Part shown: piece after piece, positions 54,569 through 63,286 of the stretch
How positions within the stretch are numbered: the first letter of the stretch is position 1
Layout of the letters: every line of letters begins with the position of its first letter
Assembly: GCA_021786375.1 (NCBI GenBank)
Contig: JAJYNL010000106.1
Span: 17,575 to 81,574, forward strand
DNA from: Actinomycetes bacterium
GTDB taxonomy: Bacteria; Actinomycetota; Acidimicrobiia; Acidimicrobiales; Acidimicrobiaceae
Length of the DNA stretch: 64,000 bases
Reading direction: 5' to 3'
Program-made: the position numbers and the translations under genes
The notes under the pieces: model-generated
What the model was told of the DNA's origin: nothing
Databases searched by the model: none
The model's input: the letters and a program-made list of their open reading frames with translations, nothing else

Positions 54569-54632
54569 GCTTGTAGCTCGCGACGGGTTGCAAGCTGGGA
54601 AGGCCGGTCACGATTCGTGGGCGGTCTTTTTT
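54569..54632 (+). terminator. Transcription attenuator (pause hairpin plus intrinsic terminator)
   Basis: Right after the leader stop lies hairpin 1:2 (GCTTGTAGCTC 54569-54579, loop GCGAC, GGGTTGCAAGC 54585-54595; 11 pairs with wobbles). Then comes terminator hairpin 3:4: GGCCGGTCACG 54602-54612, loop ATT, CGTGGGCGGTC 54616-54626, followed by six Ts (54627-54632). An alternative antiterminator can form between TCGCGACGGG (54578-54587) and CCGGTCACGA (54604-54613), 8 of 10 pairs. The layout is that of a classical ilv/leu attenuator. Confidence 0.8.
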
Positions 54633-54672
54633 GTTGCCGCGGTTGGTGGCTCAAGGGAAGAGGAAGGCGGAG

Positions 54673-55704
54673 ATGGGTAAGTACAGGATTGCGCTCATCG
54701 GCGGTGACGGGATCGGGCCCGAGGTCGTCGACGAGGCGATGAAGGTGGTAGCCGCCACCGGGGTCGAAGTGGACGCCACCAGCTATGACCTGGGCGCGGC
54801 GCGCTACGTGCGCACCGGGGAGGTGCTTCCCGAAGGCGTGCTGGCCGAGCTCAAGGGTTACGACGCGATCATGCTGGGTGCCGTTGGTCCGGCCATCGGC
54901 TCCAAGGAGGTCCCCTCGGGAATTCTCGAGCGCGGGCTGCTCCTCAAACTCCGCTTTGACCTGGATCTCTACGTGAATCTCCGCCCCTTCGTCACCCCGC
55001 CCTCGGTTGGTGACTCCCGCTTCGGCCCGGTGGACTTTGTGGTGATCCGCGAGAATACGGAAGGCACATATGCCGGCGAGGGAGGCTTCCTGCGCAAGGG
55101 GACCACGGCGGAGGTGGCCACACAAGGATCGGTGAACACGCGTTTTGGCGTCGAGCGCTGCGTACGCTTCGCCTTCGAGCTTGCCGCCCAACGCGAGCAT
55201 AAACACCTCACCCTGGTGCACAAGACCAACGTCCTTACCTTCTCAGGCGATCTCTGGCAAAGGACCTTCGACGAAGTATCCCAGGAGTTCCCCGAAGTGT
55301 CGGTGGCCTACAACCACGTCGACGCCGCCTGCATCTATATGGTGGAATCCCCTTCGCGTTATGACGTCATCGTGACCGACAATCTCTTCGGCGACATACT
55401 TACTGATCTGGCCGGAGCCGTCTCAGGCGGAATCGGCCATGCGGCCTCGGCCAACCTGAACCCTGCACGCACCGGGCCCTCGCTTTTCGAGCCCGTGCAC
55501 GGCGCCGCGCATGACATTGCGGGTACCGGGAAGGCCAATCCATCAGCGGCAATTCGCTCAGCTGGGCTGATGTTAGAGTTCCTTGGAGAGCGCAAGGCGG
55601 CAGACACCATCTTCAGCGTGCTCGCCGAATACTCGCCTGAGCCTGGATTGACCACGTCCCAAATCGGGGATGCCATAGCAGAGAGGGTTTCCAATGCCAA
55701 TTGA
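54673..55704 (+). CDS. leuB: 3-isopropylmalate dehydrogenase LeuB
   Basis: LeuB oxidises 3-isopropylmalate (and 3-methylmalate in the citramalate route) with NAD+. The 343-residue protein has GGDGIGPEVVDEAM, LRFDLDLYVNLRPF, VIRENTEGTYAGEGG, HKTNVLTFSGDLW, and the metal-binding TDNLFGDILTDLAGAV. A GGCGGAG site precedes the ATG at 54673. It follows the attenuator and overlaps ilvE by 11 bases. Confidence 0.96.
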   Translation: MGKYRIALIGGDGIGPEVVDEAMKVVAATGVEVDATSYDLGAARYVRTGEVLPEGVLAELKGYDAIMLGAVGPAIGSKEVPSGILERGLLLKLRFDLDLYVNLRPFVTPPSVGDSRFGPVDFVVIRENTEGTYAGEGGFLRKGTTAEVATQGSVNTRFGVERCVRFAFELAAQREHKHLTLVHKTNVLTFSGDLWQRTFDEVSQEFPEVSVAYNHVDAACIYMVESPSRYDVIVTDNLFGDILTDLAGAVSGGIGHAASANLNPARTGPSLFEPVHGAAHDIAGTGKANPSAAIRSAGLMLEFLGERKAADTIFSVLAEYSPEPGLTTSQIGDAIAERVSNAN

Positions 55705-56617
55705 GAAGAGCAACGTCATTTGGATGGACGGCGAGCTGGTTCCCTGGGATCAGGCGAACGTGCACGTGCTGACTCACGGACTCCACTACGGCTCCGGCGT
55801 CTTCGAGGGGATACGGGCCTACAAGACGTCAAATGGAACCGCGGTATTCCGACTCAAGGACCATGTCGATCGGCTATATGATTCCGCGCACATCTTCATG
55901 ATCGACATCCCCTTCCCCAAGGAGACCATCGCGGAGGCTATCCGCTCGGTCGTCCGCGAGAACGGCCTCGAGGAGTGCTATATCCGCCCGATTGTTTTCC
56001 TCGGATACGGCGAGATGGGACTCAACCCGCTGGCCTGCAAGGCCAGCGTTGCGGTCGCCGCTTGGAAATGGGGAACCTACCTGGGCGAGGAGGGTCTGGC
56101 CAAGGGCATCCGGATGAAGATCAGCTCGTGGGTGCGCCACAACCCGAACTCCCTTCCGCCTGCCGCCAAGGGCACCGGCATGTACATGAACTCCTCCATG
56201 GCAAAGGTCGAGGCGGTAAAGGCCGGCTACGACGAAGCCATCCTTCTCTCTCAGCAGGGGTACGTCTCCGAGTGCACCGGAGAGAACCTGTTCGTGGTGC
56301 GTAAGGGCAGGATGCTTACTCCACCCACCTCGGCTGGAGCGCTCGAAGGAATCACTCAATCCAGCATCATGGCGTTGGCTTCCGACCTTGGATACAAGGT
56401 CGAGACGGAGAACATCCTGCGTTCTGACCTCTACACCGCTGACGAGATCTTCCTTTGTGGGACGGCCGCGGAAGTCACCCCCGCGACTTCCGTCGACGAC
56501 CGTGTGGTAGGGGACGGTAAGCCGGGCAGCGTTACCAAGGCCATCCAGCAGGCATACTTCTCCGCGGTCCATGGGGAGGATCCGCACCACCTGGATTGGC
56601 TGGATAATGTCGGCTGA
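55694..56617 (+). CDS. ilvE: Branched-chain amino acid aminotransferase IlvE
   Basis: IlvE carries out the last transamination to leucine, isoleucine and valine. This 307-residue class IV (D-amino-acid aminotransferase fold) protein has the IWMDGELVPWDQANVHVLTHGLHYGSGVFEGIR N-terminus (split across the family signature), YIRPIVFLGYG, the PLP lysine in MNSSMAKVEAVKAGYDEAI, ECTGENLFVV and FLCGTAAEVTPA. It overlaps leuB by 11 bases and cimA by 11 bases. Confidence 0.95.
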   Translation: MPIEKSNVIWMDGELVPWDQANVHVLTHGLHYGSGVFEGIRAYKTSNGTAVFRLKDHVDRLYDSAHIFMIDIPFPKETIAEAIRSVVRENGLEECYIRPIVFLGYGEMGLNPLACKASVAVAAWKWGTYLGEEGLAKGIRMKISSWVRHNPNSLPPAAKGTGMYMNSSMAKVEAVKAGYDEAILLSQQGYVSECTGENLFVVRKGRMLTPPTSAGALEGITQSSIMALASDLGYKVETENILRSDLYTADEIFLCGTAAEVTPATSVDDRVVGDGKPGSVTKAIQQAYFSAVHGEDPHHLDWLDNVG

Positions 56618-58211
56618 GATCGACTTCGCGCTCCCCTCCAGCGTCGACATCTACGACACCACGCTGAGGGACGGGTCGCAACAGGAGGGCATTTCGCTTA
56701 CCGTCGACGACAAGCTGAGGGTGGCGGAGCAGCTGGACCGCTTGGGAGTTGCCTTTATCGAGGGGGGTTGGCCGGGAGCAAACCCCAAGGACGCCGAGTT
56801 CTTCAGACGCGCCCCACGCGAGCTGAAGTTCGGCATCTCGACCCTGGTCGCCTTCGGCTCCACCAGGAGGCCGGGTGGCAAGGTCGAGGGCGACGAGACC
56901 CTGCGCCACCTGCTCGAGGCGGAGACCGAGGGCGTCTGCATCGTTGCCAAGTCGTGGGACTACCACGTGACCGAAGCGCTGCGCACAACGCTCGATGAGG
57001 GTCTGCGCATGGCTGAGGAGTCGGTGCGCTATCTGGTTGACCAGGGACGCCGGGTCTTCTTCGATGCCGAGCATTTTTTTGATGGGTACAAAAACAACCC
57101 CGAATTCGCCATGGCCGTACTTAGGGCCGCCTCGGCCGGTGGTGCTTCCACCCTGGTGCTTTGCGATACCAATGGGGGATCCCTGCCCCACGAGGTTTCC
57201 AGCATCGTCAAGGAGGTGCGTGGTGCGACTGACCTCGAACTTGGCGTGCACTTTCACAACGACTCCGGGTGCGCCACCGCGAACGCGCTGCTCTCCGTGG
57301 AGCTTGGCGTCACCCATGTTCAAGGCTGTATCAACGGATACGGCGAGAGGACGGGCAACACCGACCTTTCGGTAGCCATACCCAACCTCTCCCTCAAGAT
57401 GGGAGTGGAGACGGTTCCGCGTGAGCACATCAGGCTGATCTCGTCGGTATCGCGGCATGTCGCCGAAGTGGTAAACATCGCGGTTGATCCGCAGAAGCCC
57501 TACGTCGGTAACTCCTCCTTCACCCACAAGGCCGGGTTGCACGTCAGCGCGATCGCTCGGCGTAAGGACGCCTACGAACACATCGATCCGGAGGTGGTAG
57601 GCAACGGGACCCGCTTTGTCATGTCCGAGATGGCGGGCCGCTCGGCGGTAGCCATCAAGGCGGGCGAGATGGGTGTCGAGCTCAGCCAGGAGCAGAACGC
57701 GACAGTACTCGAACATCTGAAAACCTTGGAGCATCAGGGCTATCACTTCGAGACCGCGGATGGATCGATGGAGCTCTTGATGCGCGAGGCGGGCGGCTGG
57801 CATCAGGATTTCTTCGAGTTCGAGTCCTATCGGGTGATCAACGATCTGCGCGAAGGTGAGAGCCCGACCACCGAGGCCACTGTGAAGCTATGGGTTAACG
57901 GTGAGCGTCAGATCGCTACGGCCGAAGGCAACGGCCCCGTCAACGCGCTGGACGCGGCCTTGCGGAAGGCACTTTCGCCCATCTACGACCAGCTCGGCCT
58001 GGTGCACCTTACCGACTTCAAGGTTCGCGTGCTCGACTCCTCCTCCGGGTCGGGGGCCAAGGTTCGCGTTCTGATCGACTCGTCCGACTCCGACGGCACC
58101 TGGACCACGATCGGCGTTTCGCCGAACGTAATCGAGGCCTCGTGGAAGGCGCTTCTCGACTCGATCGTCGTGGGCCTGCTACGCAGCGCGGGGATCTCGC
58201 GGCTGCAATGA
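56607..58211 (+). CDS. cimA: (R)-citramalate synthase CimA
   Basis: CimA condenses pyruvate with acetyl-CoA to citramalate, giving a threonine-independent route to 2-oxobutyrate for isoleucine. The 534-residue protein has the HMGL-like barrel with DTTLRDGSQQEGISLTVDDKL, FIEGGWPGANPKD, VHFHNDSGCATANAL, GCINGYGERTGNTDL and FTHKAGLHVSAI, and a C-terminal LeuA-type regulatory domain (VLIDSSDSDGTWTTIGVSPNVIEASW). The ATG at 56607 lies inside ilvE. The longer family form and order with ilvE–leuB support CimA rather than LeuA. Confidence 0.93.
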   Translation: MSAEIDFALPSSVDIYDTTLRDGSQQEGISLTVDDKLRVAEQLDRLGVAFIEGGWPGANPKDAEFFRRAPRELKFGISTLVAFGSTRRPGGKVEGDETLRHLLEAETEGVCIVAKSWDYHVTEALRTTLDEGLRMAEESVRYLVDQGRRVFFDAEHFFDGYKNNPEFAMAVLRAASAGGASTLVLCDTNGGSLPHEVSSIVKEVRGATDLELGVHFHNDSGCATANALLSVELGVTHVQGCINGYGERTGNTDLSVAIPNLSLKMGVETVPREHIRLISSVSRHVAEVVNIAVDPQKPYVGNSSFTHKAGLHVSAIARRKDAYEHIDPEVVGNGTRFVMSEMAGRSAVAIKAGEMGVELSQEQNATVLEHLKTLEHQGYHFETADGSMELLMREAGGWHQDFFEFESYRVINDLREGESPTTEATVKLWVNGERQIATAEGNGPVNALDAALRKALSPIYDQLGLVHLTDFKVRVLDSSSGSGAKVRVLIDSSDSDGTWTTIGVSPNVIEASWKALLDSIVVGLLRSAGISRLQ

Positions 58212-58298
58212 TCGACAGGGTGATTTTGGCTCATGGCCTCGGGGCGGTAACCTTTAGTGTATAACTTCACGTTTTGTTCCAAGTTCCAGGGGGTCTGA

Positions 58299-58796
58299 GT
58301 GACACAGCCTGACTACGTCCCGGTCGCTTCTGGATCGCAGCTACGCGCGGTGGAACCGCTTGCCATTGCCGAGGGCTGGACGCCAACGCGCGCCTCTGAG
58401 CTAGCGCCACTGAAGGTATCCGCGGTCGAGCAAGGGAAGATGCTCGGCACCCCGAGCCCGGACAGCGGTTTTGCACTCAAGCTGGCTCGGATCAGGGTGC
58501 ACAAGCTCGAATTGGCCGAGGGTGAGCACCTCGAAGATGTGGAGCGCGCAGTCGGTGCGATCGCCATCAAGCGCGCCGCCCTGTTTTCTCGTGCGCCGGT
58601 TATCTACGACGTCGACTTCGCCATCACGCTGCTCGGTTACGATGAATCCGATATTCCGGCCGACGTGCTCGCGCATCGCAAGGCGGTCGTGTCAGGTGTC
58701 TCCCACGACTACTTCAAGATGCGCCGCATGCTCGAAGCCATCGGCCCTGAGACATTGGCGGCGGCAAGCGTTGAGGCCGATCTCTCCCTTTGGTAG
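58299..58796 (+). CDS. Conserved hypothetical protein
   Basis: A 165-residue soluble protein starting with a GTG at 58299, 8 bases after a GGGGGT ribosome site. It is alpha/beta with no motif I can name; it contains FALKLARIRVHKLELAEGEHLEDVERAV and a later DYFKMRRMLEAIGPETL. A possible -10 (TAACCT or TATAAC) lies in the preceding 87 bases. I cannot assign a function. Confidence 0.65.
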   Translation: MTQPDYVPVASGSQLRAVEPLAIAEGWTPTRASELAPLKVSAVEQGKMLGTPSPDSGFALKLARIRVHKLELAEGEHLEDVERAVGAIAIKRAALFSRAPVIYDVDFAITLLGYDESDIPADVLAHRKAVVSGVSHDYFKMRRMLEAIGPETLAAASVEADLSLW

Positions 58797-58847
58797 GGCC
58801 AGCACCCTCGCGACACCGAGCCAGGTAGCGGGGCTAGTCTCGAACGC

Positions 58848-60317
58848 GTGAGCTCGAGCGAACTTGGAATCTCATCCCTAGGTGTCCTCGACCTGCGCGA
58901 GGGGTATCTCCGCGGCGATTATTCGGTCGCCGAGGTGGTCGCGTCTTCGATGGGGCGGATAGCTGAGCTGGATAAGGGCCCCTTGGGGCTGCGCGCGGTC
59001 ATCTCCACCATTGAGGCCGGCGTCTTGGCAAGTTCCGAAGTGACCGCCCCGTTCGGCGGCGTGCCAATCCTGCTCAAGGACAATATCGACACGGCCGATC
59101 TGCCTACGACGGCAGGATCGCTGGCGCTTGCCGGCTCCGTTCCTCGCCGGGAGGCCCCTGTGGTTGGGGCTATCCGGAGGCTCGGCGGCGTGATCGTGGG
59201 AAAGACAAACTTGTCAGAGTGGGCCAACATGCGCGGCAGCCATTCTTCGAGCGGCTGGTCGGCGGTGGGCGGCCAATGCCGCAATCCCCACTGCTTGGAC
59301 CGGAGCCCGGGGGGCTCCAGCTCGGGCTCGGCAGTCGCGGTCGCTGCGGGGTATGTGCCGGTGGCAGTGGGGACGGAGACTGACGGGTCCATCCTGTGCC
59401 CGGCCGCGCTCAACGGTGTCTTCGGATTCAAGCCGACCCATGGTGCACTGCCGACGAAAGGTGTGGTGCCTATCGCGTCCTCACAAGACACCATTGGCCT
59501 CTTTGCGCGGTCGGCCAAGGATCTCTCTTATGCATTCGGAGTGATGGTTGAAGAGCTGCGGGCCGAACGTGGCAAGAGAGGCGCGTTCGAGGCGGCGCTT
59601 GACCGGGCTCGCACGCGCCCCTTCACGGTCGGTGTGCCACGGTCAGGCTTCTTCGGCTACAGCCCCAAGGCGGACACCGTCTTCGAAGGGGTTCTGGAGA
59701 CGCTGCAACGCGCGGGCATCCACGTCGTCGACGCAGTGGACGCCAAGACCGGTGCGGACTTTTCGATAAGCGAAGAGGACGAGCTTGTCGTGCTGATCTG
59801 GGAGATGCACCACGATCTGGGGGCTTACCTGGCAGACCGCGGTGTTCCGGGTGCGGCCTCCATCCAGGAGATCGTCGATTTCAACGCCTCGCATCCAAGG
59901 GCAGAGCTGGAGTACTTCGGCCAGGAGCATCTCGAGGCGGCGGTGTCCCTTCAGGGGTATACGGAGGCCGGCTACCGGCGCATGCGGAGCGAGAACCTAA
60001 GGCGCGCCGAGGGTGCGATATCGCGCTCCAAGACACTTGGAGAGGTGGACGTCCTGTGTGTGCCGACGATGGGTCCGGCCTGGACTATCGATCATGTGAA
60101 CGGTGATTTCGTCTCAGGTGCCGGATACTCGGTTGCCGCAGTTGCCGGTGCACCCTCGATAAACATTCCAATCGGAGAGGTGAGCGGGCTCCCGATTGGC
60201 ATGACCGTCTTCAGTCACGCTTTCGCTGATGCCCAGGTCCTTGCTGCGGCCGAGCGTATCGCAGAGATTCTGGCGCTGCGGCTTACCCCCCGCTTTCTCC
60301 CTAGTATCGACTCATAG
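58848..60317 (+). CDS. Amidase signature family protein
   Basis: A 489-residue amidase with the Ser-cisSer-Lys core: the catalytic lysine in ILLKDNIDTADLPT (about residue 80), then SPGGSSSGSAVAVAAGYVPVAVGTETDGSILCPA holding the cis-serine and nucleophile serine, and GFKPTHGALPTKGVVP. Such enzymes hydrolyse amides of varied size, and GatA is a relative, but no gatB or gatC is near. The GTG at 58848 is the start. It follows the hypothetical gene by 51 bases. Confidence 0.92.
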   Translation: MSSSELGISSLGVLDLREGYLRGDYSVAEVVASSMGRIAELDKGPLGLRAVISTIEAGVLASSEVTAPFGGVPILLKDNIDTADLPTTAGSLALAGSVPRREAPVVGAIRRLGGVIVGKTNLSEWANMRGSHSSSGWSAVGGQCRNPHCLDRSPGGSSSGSAVAVAAGYVPVAVGTETDGSILCPAALNGVFGFKPTHGALPTKGVVPIASSQDTIGLFARSAKDLSYAFGVMVEELRAERGKRGAFEAALDRARTRPFTVGVPRSGFFGYSPKADTVFEGVLETLQRAGIHVVDAVDAKTGADFSISEEDELVVLIWEMHHDLGAYLADRGVPGAASIQEIVDFNASHPRAELEYFGQEHLEAAVSLQGYTEAGYRRMRSENLRRAEGAISRSKTLGEVDVLCVPTMGPAWTIDHVNGDFVSGAGYSVAAVAGAPSINIPIGEVSGLPIGMTVFSHAFADAQVLAAAERIAEILALRLTPRFLPSIDS

Positions 60318-60370
60318 GCTCCAGTTGGCGGACGCACGGGCGGCGGGGAGCGACCTAACCGGGAGGCGGA

Positions 60371-60787
60371 GTGAACCACAGCGGCGCTGGAAGTCGACCA
60401 CGCGGAGGTATGGGATGGCCCCAGCAGTGGACTGTATTGGCGGACCTGGCGGCGGTTCTGGTTTTCGTCGCGATCGGGCTGTCCGCCCATGGGCACAAGG
60501 AGAGCGCTGCCAACCTGGCCCAGGTGTCCGCTCCCTTCCTGGTTGGGGCACTTGTAGGACATGCCCTGGCGCGCCTTAGGGGGGTGACCCCGACATCGGC
60601 GGCGTCAGGCGTCGTGGTAGTGGCGGCCACCGTAGCCTTCGGCCAGGTTCTGCGGGTGATATTCGGCCAGGGCACGGCCATCAGCTTCATCGCGGTCTCG
60701 CTCGCCTTCAACGCTTTCGTGATGATGGGCTGGAGACTTGCCTGGACCGCCTTGCGCCGGGGCGCGCTGATTTCCAGGGGCTCCTGA
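60371..60787 (+). CDS. DUF3054 membrane protein
   Basis: A 138-residue protein with four hydrophobic helices (about 22-45, 55-72, 78-98, 105-125), the pattern of DUF3054: VLADLAAVLVFVAIGLSAHGHKESA, PFLVGALVGHAL, and a C-terminal FIAVSLAFNAFVMMGWRLAW. The GTG at 60371 follows GGGAGGCGGA. Function unknown. It is downstream of the amidase in the same direction. Confidence 0.85.
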   Translation: MNHSGAGSRPRGGMGWPQQWTVLADLAAVLVFVAIGLSAHGHKESAANLAQVSAPFLVGALVGHALARLRGVTPTSAASGVVVVAATVAFGQVLRVIFGQGTAISFIAVSLAFNAFVMMGWRLAWTALRRGALISRGS

Positions 60788-61384
60788 GCGGTGCCTTAGC
60801 GGTGCAGCCCGCCCGAGGTGATGGGGACAAGAGAAAATGGCGCCATGTCCTGGAATTTTTGAACGGCGCTTGGTCGGGATGTCACTCCGCGCTGGCTGCT
60901 CAGTTCGCCGATGACGGAGGTGTTGATGGTGGAGAGGATCGTTCCGTCGCCGTAGGTGGCGAAGCTCTTCCATCCAGACCAGTCGGATTCGAAGGCCGCA
61001 ACATCTCGGTAATTGAGTGGTAGCGGCTCATCATGAACGTCGACGAGATCGCTGTTGCGTTGGCCAACATCTCTTGAAGCGTCGCGATGCCAGTCACGCA
61101 GAGGCATCGAGCTGATGGCTGCCGTCGGGTGAGGATGTTACCGAAACCGATATGATCAGCGCCTTGCCAAAAGGGTGTTGTGAGGGCCTGCGCGCGGCAT
61201 TCCGACGCCGCGGAAGTGCGCCGGGGCGTCTTGGACCGCGTAGACCGAGATTGGGCAACCGGCTGCTATCCCCCGTGAGGAGGAACTATTGCAGTTCCGA
61301 GCCCGCCTGGACTGCGCTTTGCTTTGCCTGAGTTCTTGCCCAAGTAGCCAGGCACAAGCCTTGTCCCGGTAGAATCTACGCCAT
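60788..61384. other. Gene-poor stretch upstream of tRNA-Arg
   Basis: This 597-base stretch has no convincing gene. An open frame on the minus strand (60796-61107, 103 residues) and a shorter one nested in it show no motif and no ribosome site. It could be a decayed gene or noncoding. At its end, TAGAAT (61370-61375) ten bases before the tRNA is a plausible -10. Confidence 0.5.
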
Positions 61385-61457
61385 GCGCTCGTAGCTTAAC
61401 GGATAGAGCATCTGACTACGGATCAGAAGGTTGGGGGTTCGAATCCCTCCGAGCGCG
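61385..61457 (+). tRNA. tRNA-Arg (anticodon ACG)
   Basis: A 73-base tRNA with acceptor arms GCGCTCG and CGAGCGC, anticodon stem TCTGA/TCAGA, loop CTACGGA with anticodon ACG (61418-61420), and T-loop GGGTTCGAATCCC region. The 3' CCA is not encoded. A TAGAAT -10 is ten bases upstream and a hairpin follows. A tyrosine integrase gene begins 86 bases downstream, so the tRNA 3' end is the likely attachment site of the integrated element. Confidence 0.95.
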
Positions 61458-61463
61458 CAAAAG

Positions 61464-61486
61464 AAGCCCAGCTCAGAGCTGGGCTT
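61464..61486 (+). terminator. tRNA-Arg terminator
   Basis: A perfect 9-base inverted repeat, AAGCCCAGC (61464-61472), loop TCAGA, GCTGGGCTT (61478-61486), starts six bases after the tRNA. It is followed by a weak T-rich stretch. It also marks the junction with the integrase region. Confidence 0.75.
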
Positions 61487-61516
61487 CAGTCTTTCCTGCG
61501 GCTTGGCCGTGCTTGC

Positions 61517-61535
61517 GTGTCACATTTGTGTCACA
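61517..61535 (+). repeat. Paired GTGTCACA octamers upstream of the integrase
   Basis: GTGTCACA occurs at 61517-61524 and 61528-61535, separated by TTT, so the units lie 11 bases apart (one helical turn). The same octamer occurs as a second pair inside the integrase gene. This could be an integrase arm-type binding site or a regulatory site. Confidence 0.6.
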
Positions 61536-61543
61536 CTTTGCCT

Positions 61544-62743
61544 ATGGCAAAGGGGACTATCAAGGAAACGCAGCCCGGAGTGTGGCGGGTGCGCGTCGAC
61601 GCAGGCGCAGATCCGGTAACTGGCAAGCGCATCCAGCTCTCGAGGGTGGTGCGCGGTGGCGTGCGAGCTGCGGAGGATGCGCTACGGAGACTTCACAAGG
61701 AGGCCGCCGAGGGCAAGAAGGGACGGCAGTCCGCCTCGGTCGGTGAGCTGCTCGATCAGTGGCTTGCCAACTCCAGATCGACGCTATCTCCCAAGTCGAT
61801 TCAGAACTACTCGATGCGTATCGAGAAGCAGCTAAGGCCGGCGATCGGCCACATTCCTGTCGAGAAGCTGACCGCCCGCCATCTCGACCAGCTCTACCGA
61901 GGGCTGGCCGATAAGGGCGCCAGCGTGTACGTGATCCGCCAGGTGCACGCCACGATACGCGCCGCCCTTAGTCAGGCGGTTCGCTGGGGCGAGGTGGATA
62001 AGAACGTCGCTACTCTCGCGAAGGTGCCGACCCTCGAAGCCAAGCCGGCCACAGCTCCCTCGCCGGCGGACGTGTCACAAATCGTGTCACATGCGGAGAA
62101 GAGATTCGGCAGGCAGATGGCCGCTTTCTTCGCGCTCGCGGCGGTGACCGGTGCTCGCCGCGGAGAGATCCTTGGCCTAAGGCGCAGCGACGTCGATCTC
62201 AAAGCGCGCTTGCTGGCGATCCGCCGGAGCATCACCTCCACAACCGCCGACGGAGTGATCGTCAAGGGCACCAAGACCGGCAAGGTCCGGCGCGTGGCAC
62301 TTGACGACCTGGGCGTTCATATTGTCGAGGCGCAGTTAGCCGAACTGCGAGCAAGCGTCGAAGCGGGGTTCGACCTTGTCGAGGATCCGTACCTTTTCGC
62401 TGGGGAGCCCTCCGGAGCCTCGACCTGGTTCCCGGATTGGCCGACCCAGGCCTTCCGCAAAGTATGTGACGACCTGGGGATGAGCTGGCATCTTCATCAG
62501 CTGCGACACTTCACTGCGACACAGTTGATTGCTGCAGGGGTGGACGTGCGCACCGTGAGCGGCCGTCTCGGACACGCCGACCCGAGCGTGACGCTAAGGG
62601 TGTACTCTCACGTGGTCGAGGCAAGAGATCGGGACGCCGCGGCAATTATGGGTGGCTTGTTGATATCCGCCAATGGCCTTGGAGCGCCCGAACAAGGCGC
62701 GGTACGTGCCAAGCGCCTTTCACGCGGCAAGGAAGGAAACTGA
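61544..62743 (+). CDS. Tyrosine recombinase/phage integrase
   Basis: A 399-residue integrase. An N-terminal AP2-like arm-binding region (residues 1-55) is followed by the core-binding SAM-like domain (SVGELLDQWLANSRSTLSPKSIQNYSMRIEKQLRPAIGHI split across it) and the catalytic domain: Arg in TGARRGEILGLR, Lys in VKGTKTGKVRRVAL, H-x2-R in LHQLRHFTATQL, His in LGHADPSVT, and Tyr in RVYSHV. It starts at the ATG at 61544 (a GTG at 61517 opens the frame earlier). It follows tRNA-Arg, the likely attachment site. Confidence 0.93.
   Translation: MAKGTIKETQPGVWRVRVDAGADPVTGKRIQLSRVVRGGVRAAEDALRRLHKEAAEGKKGRQSASVGELLDQWLANSRSTLSPKSIQNYSMRIEKQLRPAIGHIPVEKLTARHLDQLYRGLADKGASVYVIRQVHATIRAALSQAVRWGEVDKNVATLAKVPTLEAKPATAPSPADVSQIVSHAEKRFGRQMAAFFALAAVTGARRGEILGLRRSDVDLKARLLAIRRSITSTTADGVIVKGTKTGKVRRVALDDLGVHIVEAQLAELRASVEAGFDLVEDPYLFAGEPSGASTWFPDWPTQAFRKVCDDLGMSWHLHQLRHFTATQLIAAGVDVRTVSGRLGHADPSVTLRVYSHVVEARDRDAAAIMGGLLISANGLGAPEQGAVRAKRLSRGKEGN
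62072..62091 (+). repeat. Second GTGTCACA pair inside the integrase gene
   Basis: GTGTCACA at 62072-62079 and again at 62084-62091, with AATC between, so the units lie 12 bases apart. In the protein they encode two V-S pairs. Four copies within 575 bases greatly exceed chance for an 8-mer in this window, though the coding context could bias one pair. Confidence 0.5.
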
Positions 62744-62744
62744 C

Positions 62745-63113
62745 TTGGGCAATTCAGCCGAAGCGAACTGCGCGGTTCTGGAGTGCGAGGAGCCTGGCGG
62801 TCCTGACCCGTTGATTGTCCGCCTGAATCCGCGTCGAGAGGCGACTCTTTGCGCCGAGCACAGTGTCCTAGCCAAGGCCGGTGCTGCATGGTTCGCCCGG
62901 CCGCTGTTAGGGGGGCAATTTGTGGTGCACATGGACAAGTCGCTTCCCGTACGCCTGGCCAATGTTCTGACCGAGGAGGCCACGAGTTCGGTGGGAGATT
63001 GCACTCGCTTCTTGCTCCAGCTGGTGGATGGCGAGGGAAGGTTGTCCGAAGTCGAGTTCTGGGCGCCCAGCGGATCGTTGCTGACGGGATTGCACGATAC
63101 TCAGCGAGATTGA
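62745..63113 (+). CDS. Hypothetical protein with N-terminal Cys motif
   Basis: A 122-residue protein starting at a TTG (62745), with AAGGAAG just upstream at the integrase stop. It has an N-terminal pattern CAVLEC followed by LCAEH that could bind zinc, a central AAWFARPLLGGQFVVHM, and a C-terminal RFLLQLVDGEGRLSEVEFWAP. No family recognised. Its position directly behind the integrase gene suggests it belongs to the element. Confidence 0.55.
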   Translation: MGNSAEANCAVLECEEPGGPDPLIVRLNPRREATLCAEHSVLAKAGAAWFARPLLGGQFVVHMDKSLPVRLANVLTEEATSSVGDCTRFLLQLVDGEGRLSEVEFWAPSGSLLTGLHDTQRD

Positions 63114-63286
63114 TTCTGAAGGCTTCCATTCGCAAGCCTGAGATGGGCGGTCTCTCGCGCAAGTCCGTGGTTTCCTCCAGCAACACGTGCAGCCGCTGCG
63201 TCTCCGGGTAATCGTGCAGCCCATGCCGTCAGCGGTGTGCATGCCGGGGTGCCAGTCCCGGCAGCAGGTCTTCATCGGCCCGCAGC

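Noticed and set aside
60796..61107. 103-codon minus-strand frame
   Set aside because: No ribosome site, motif or conserved neighbourhood; described only as part of a gene-poor stretch.
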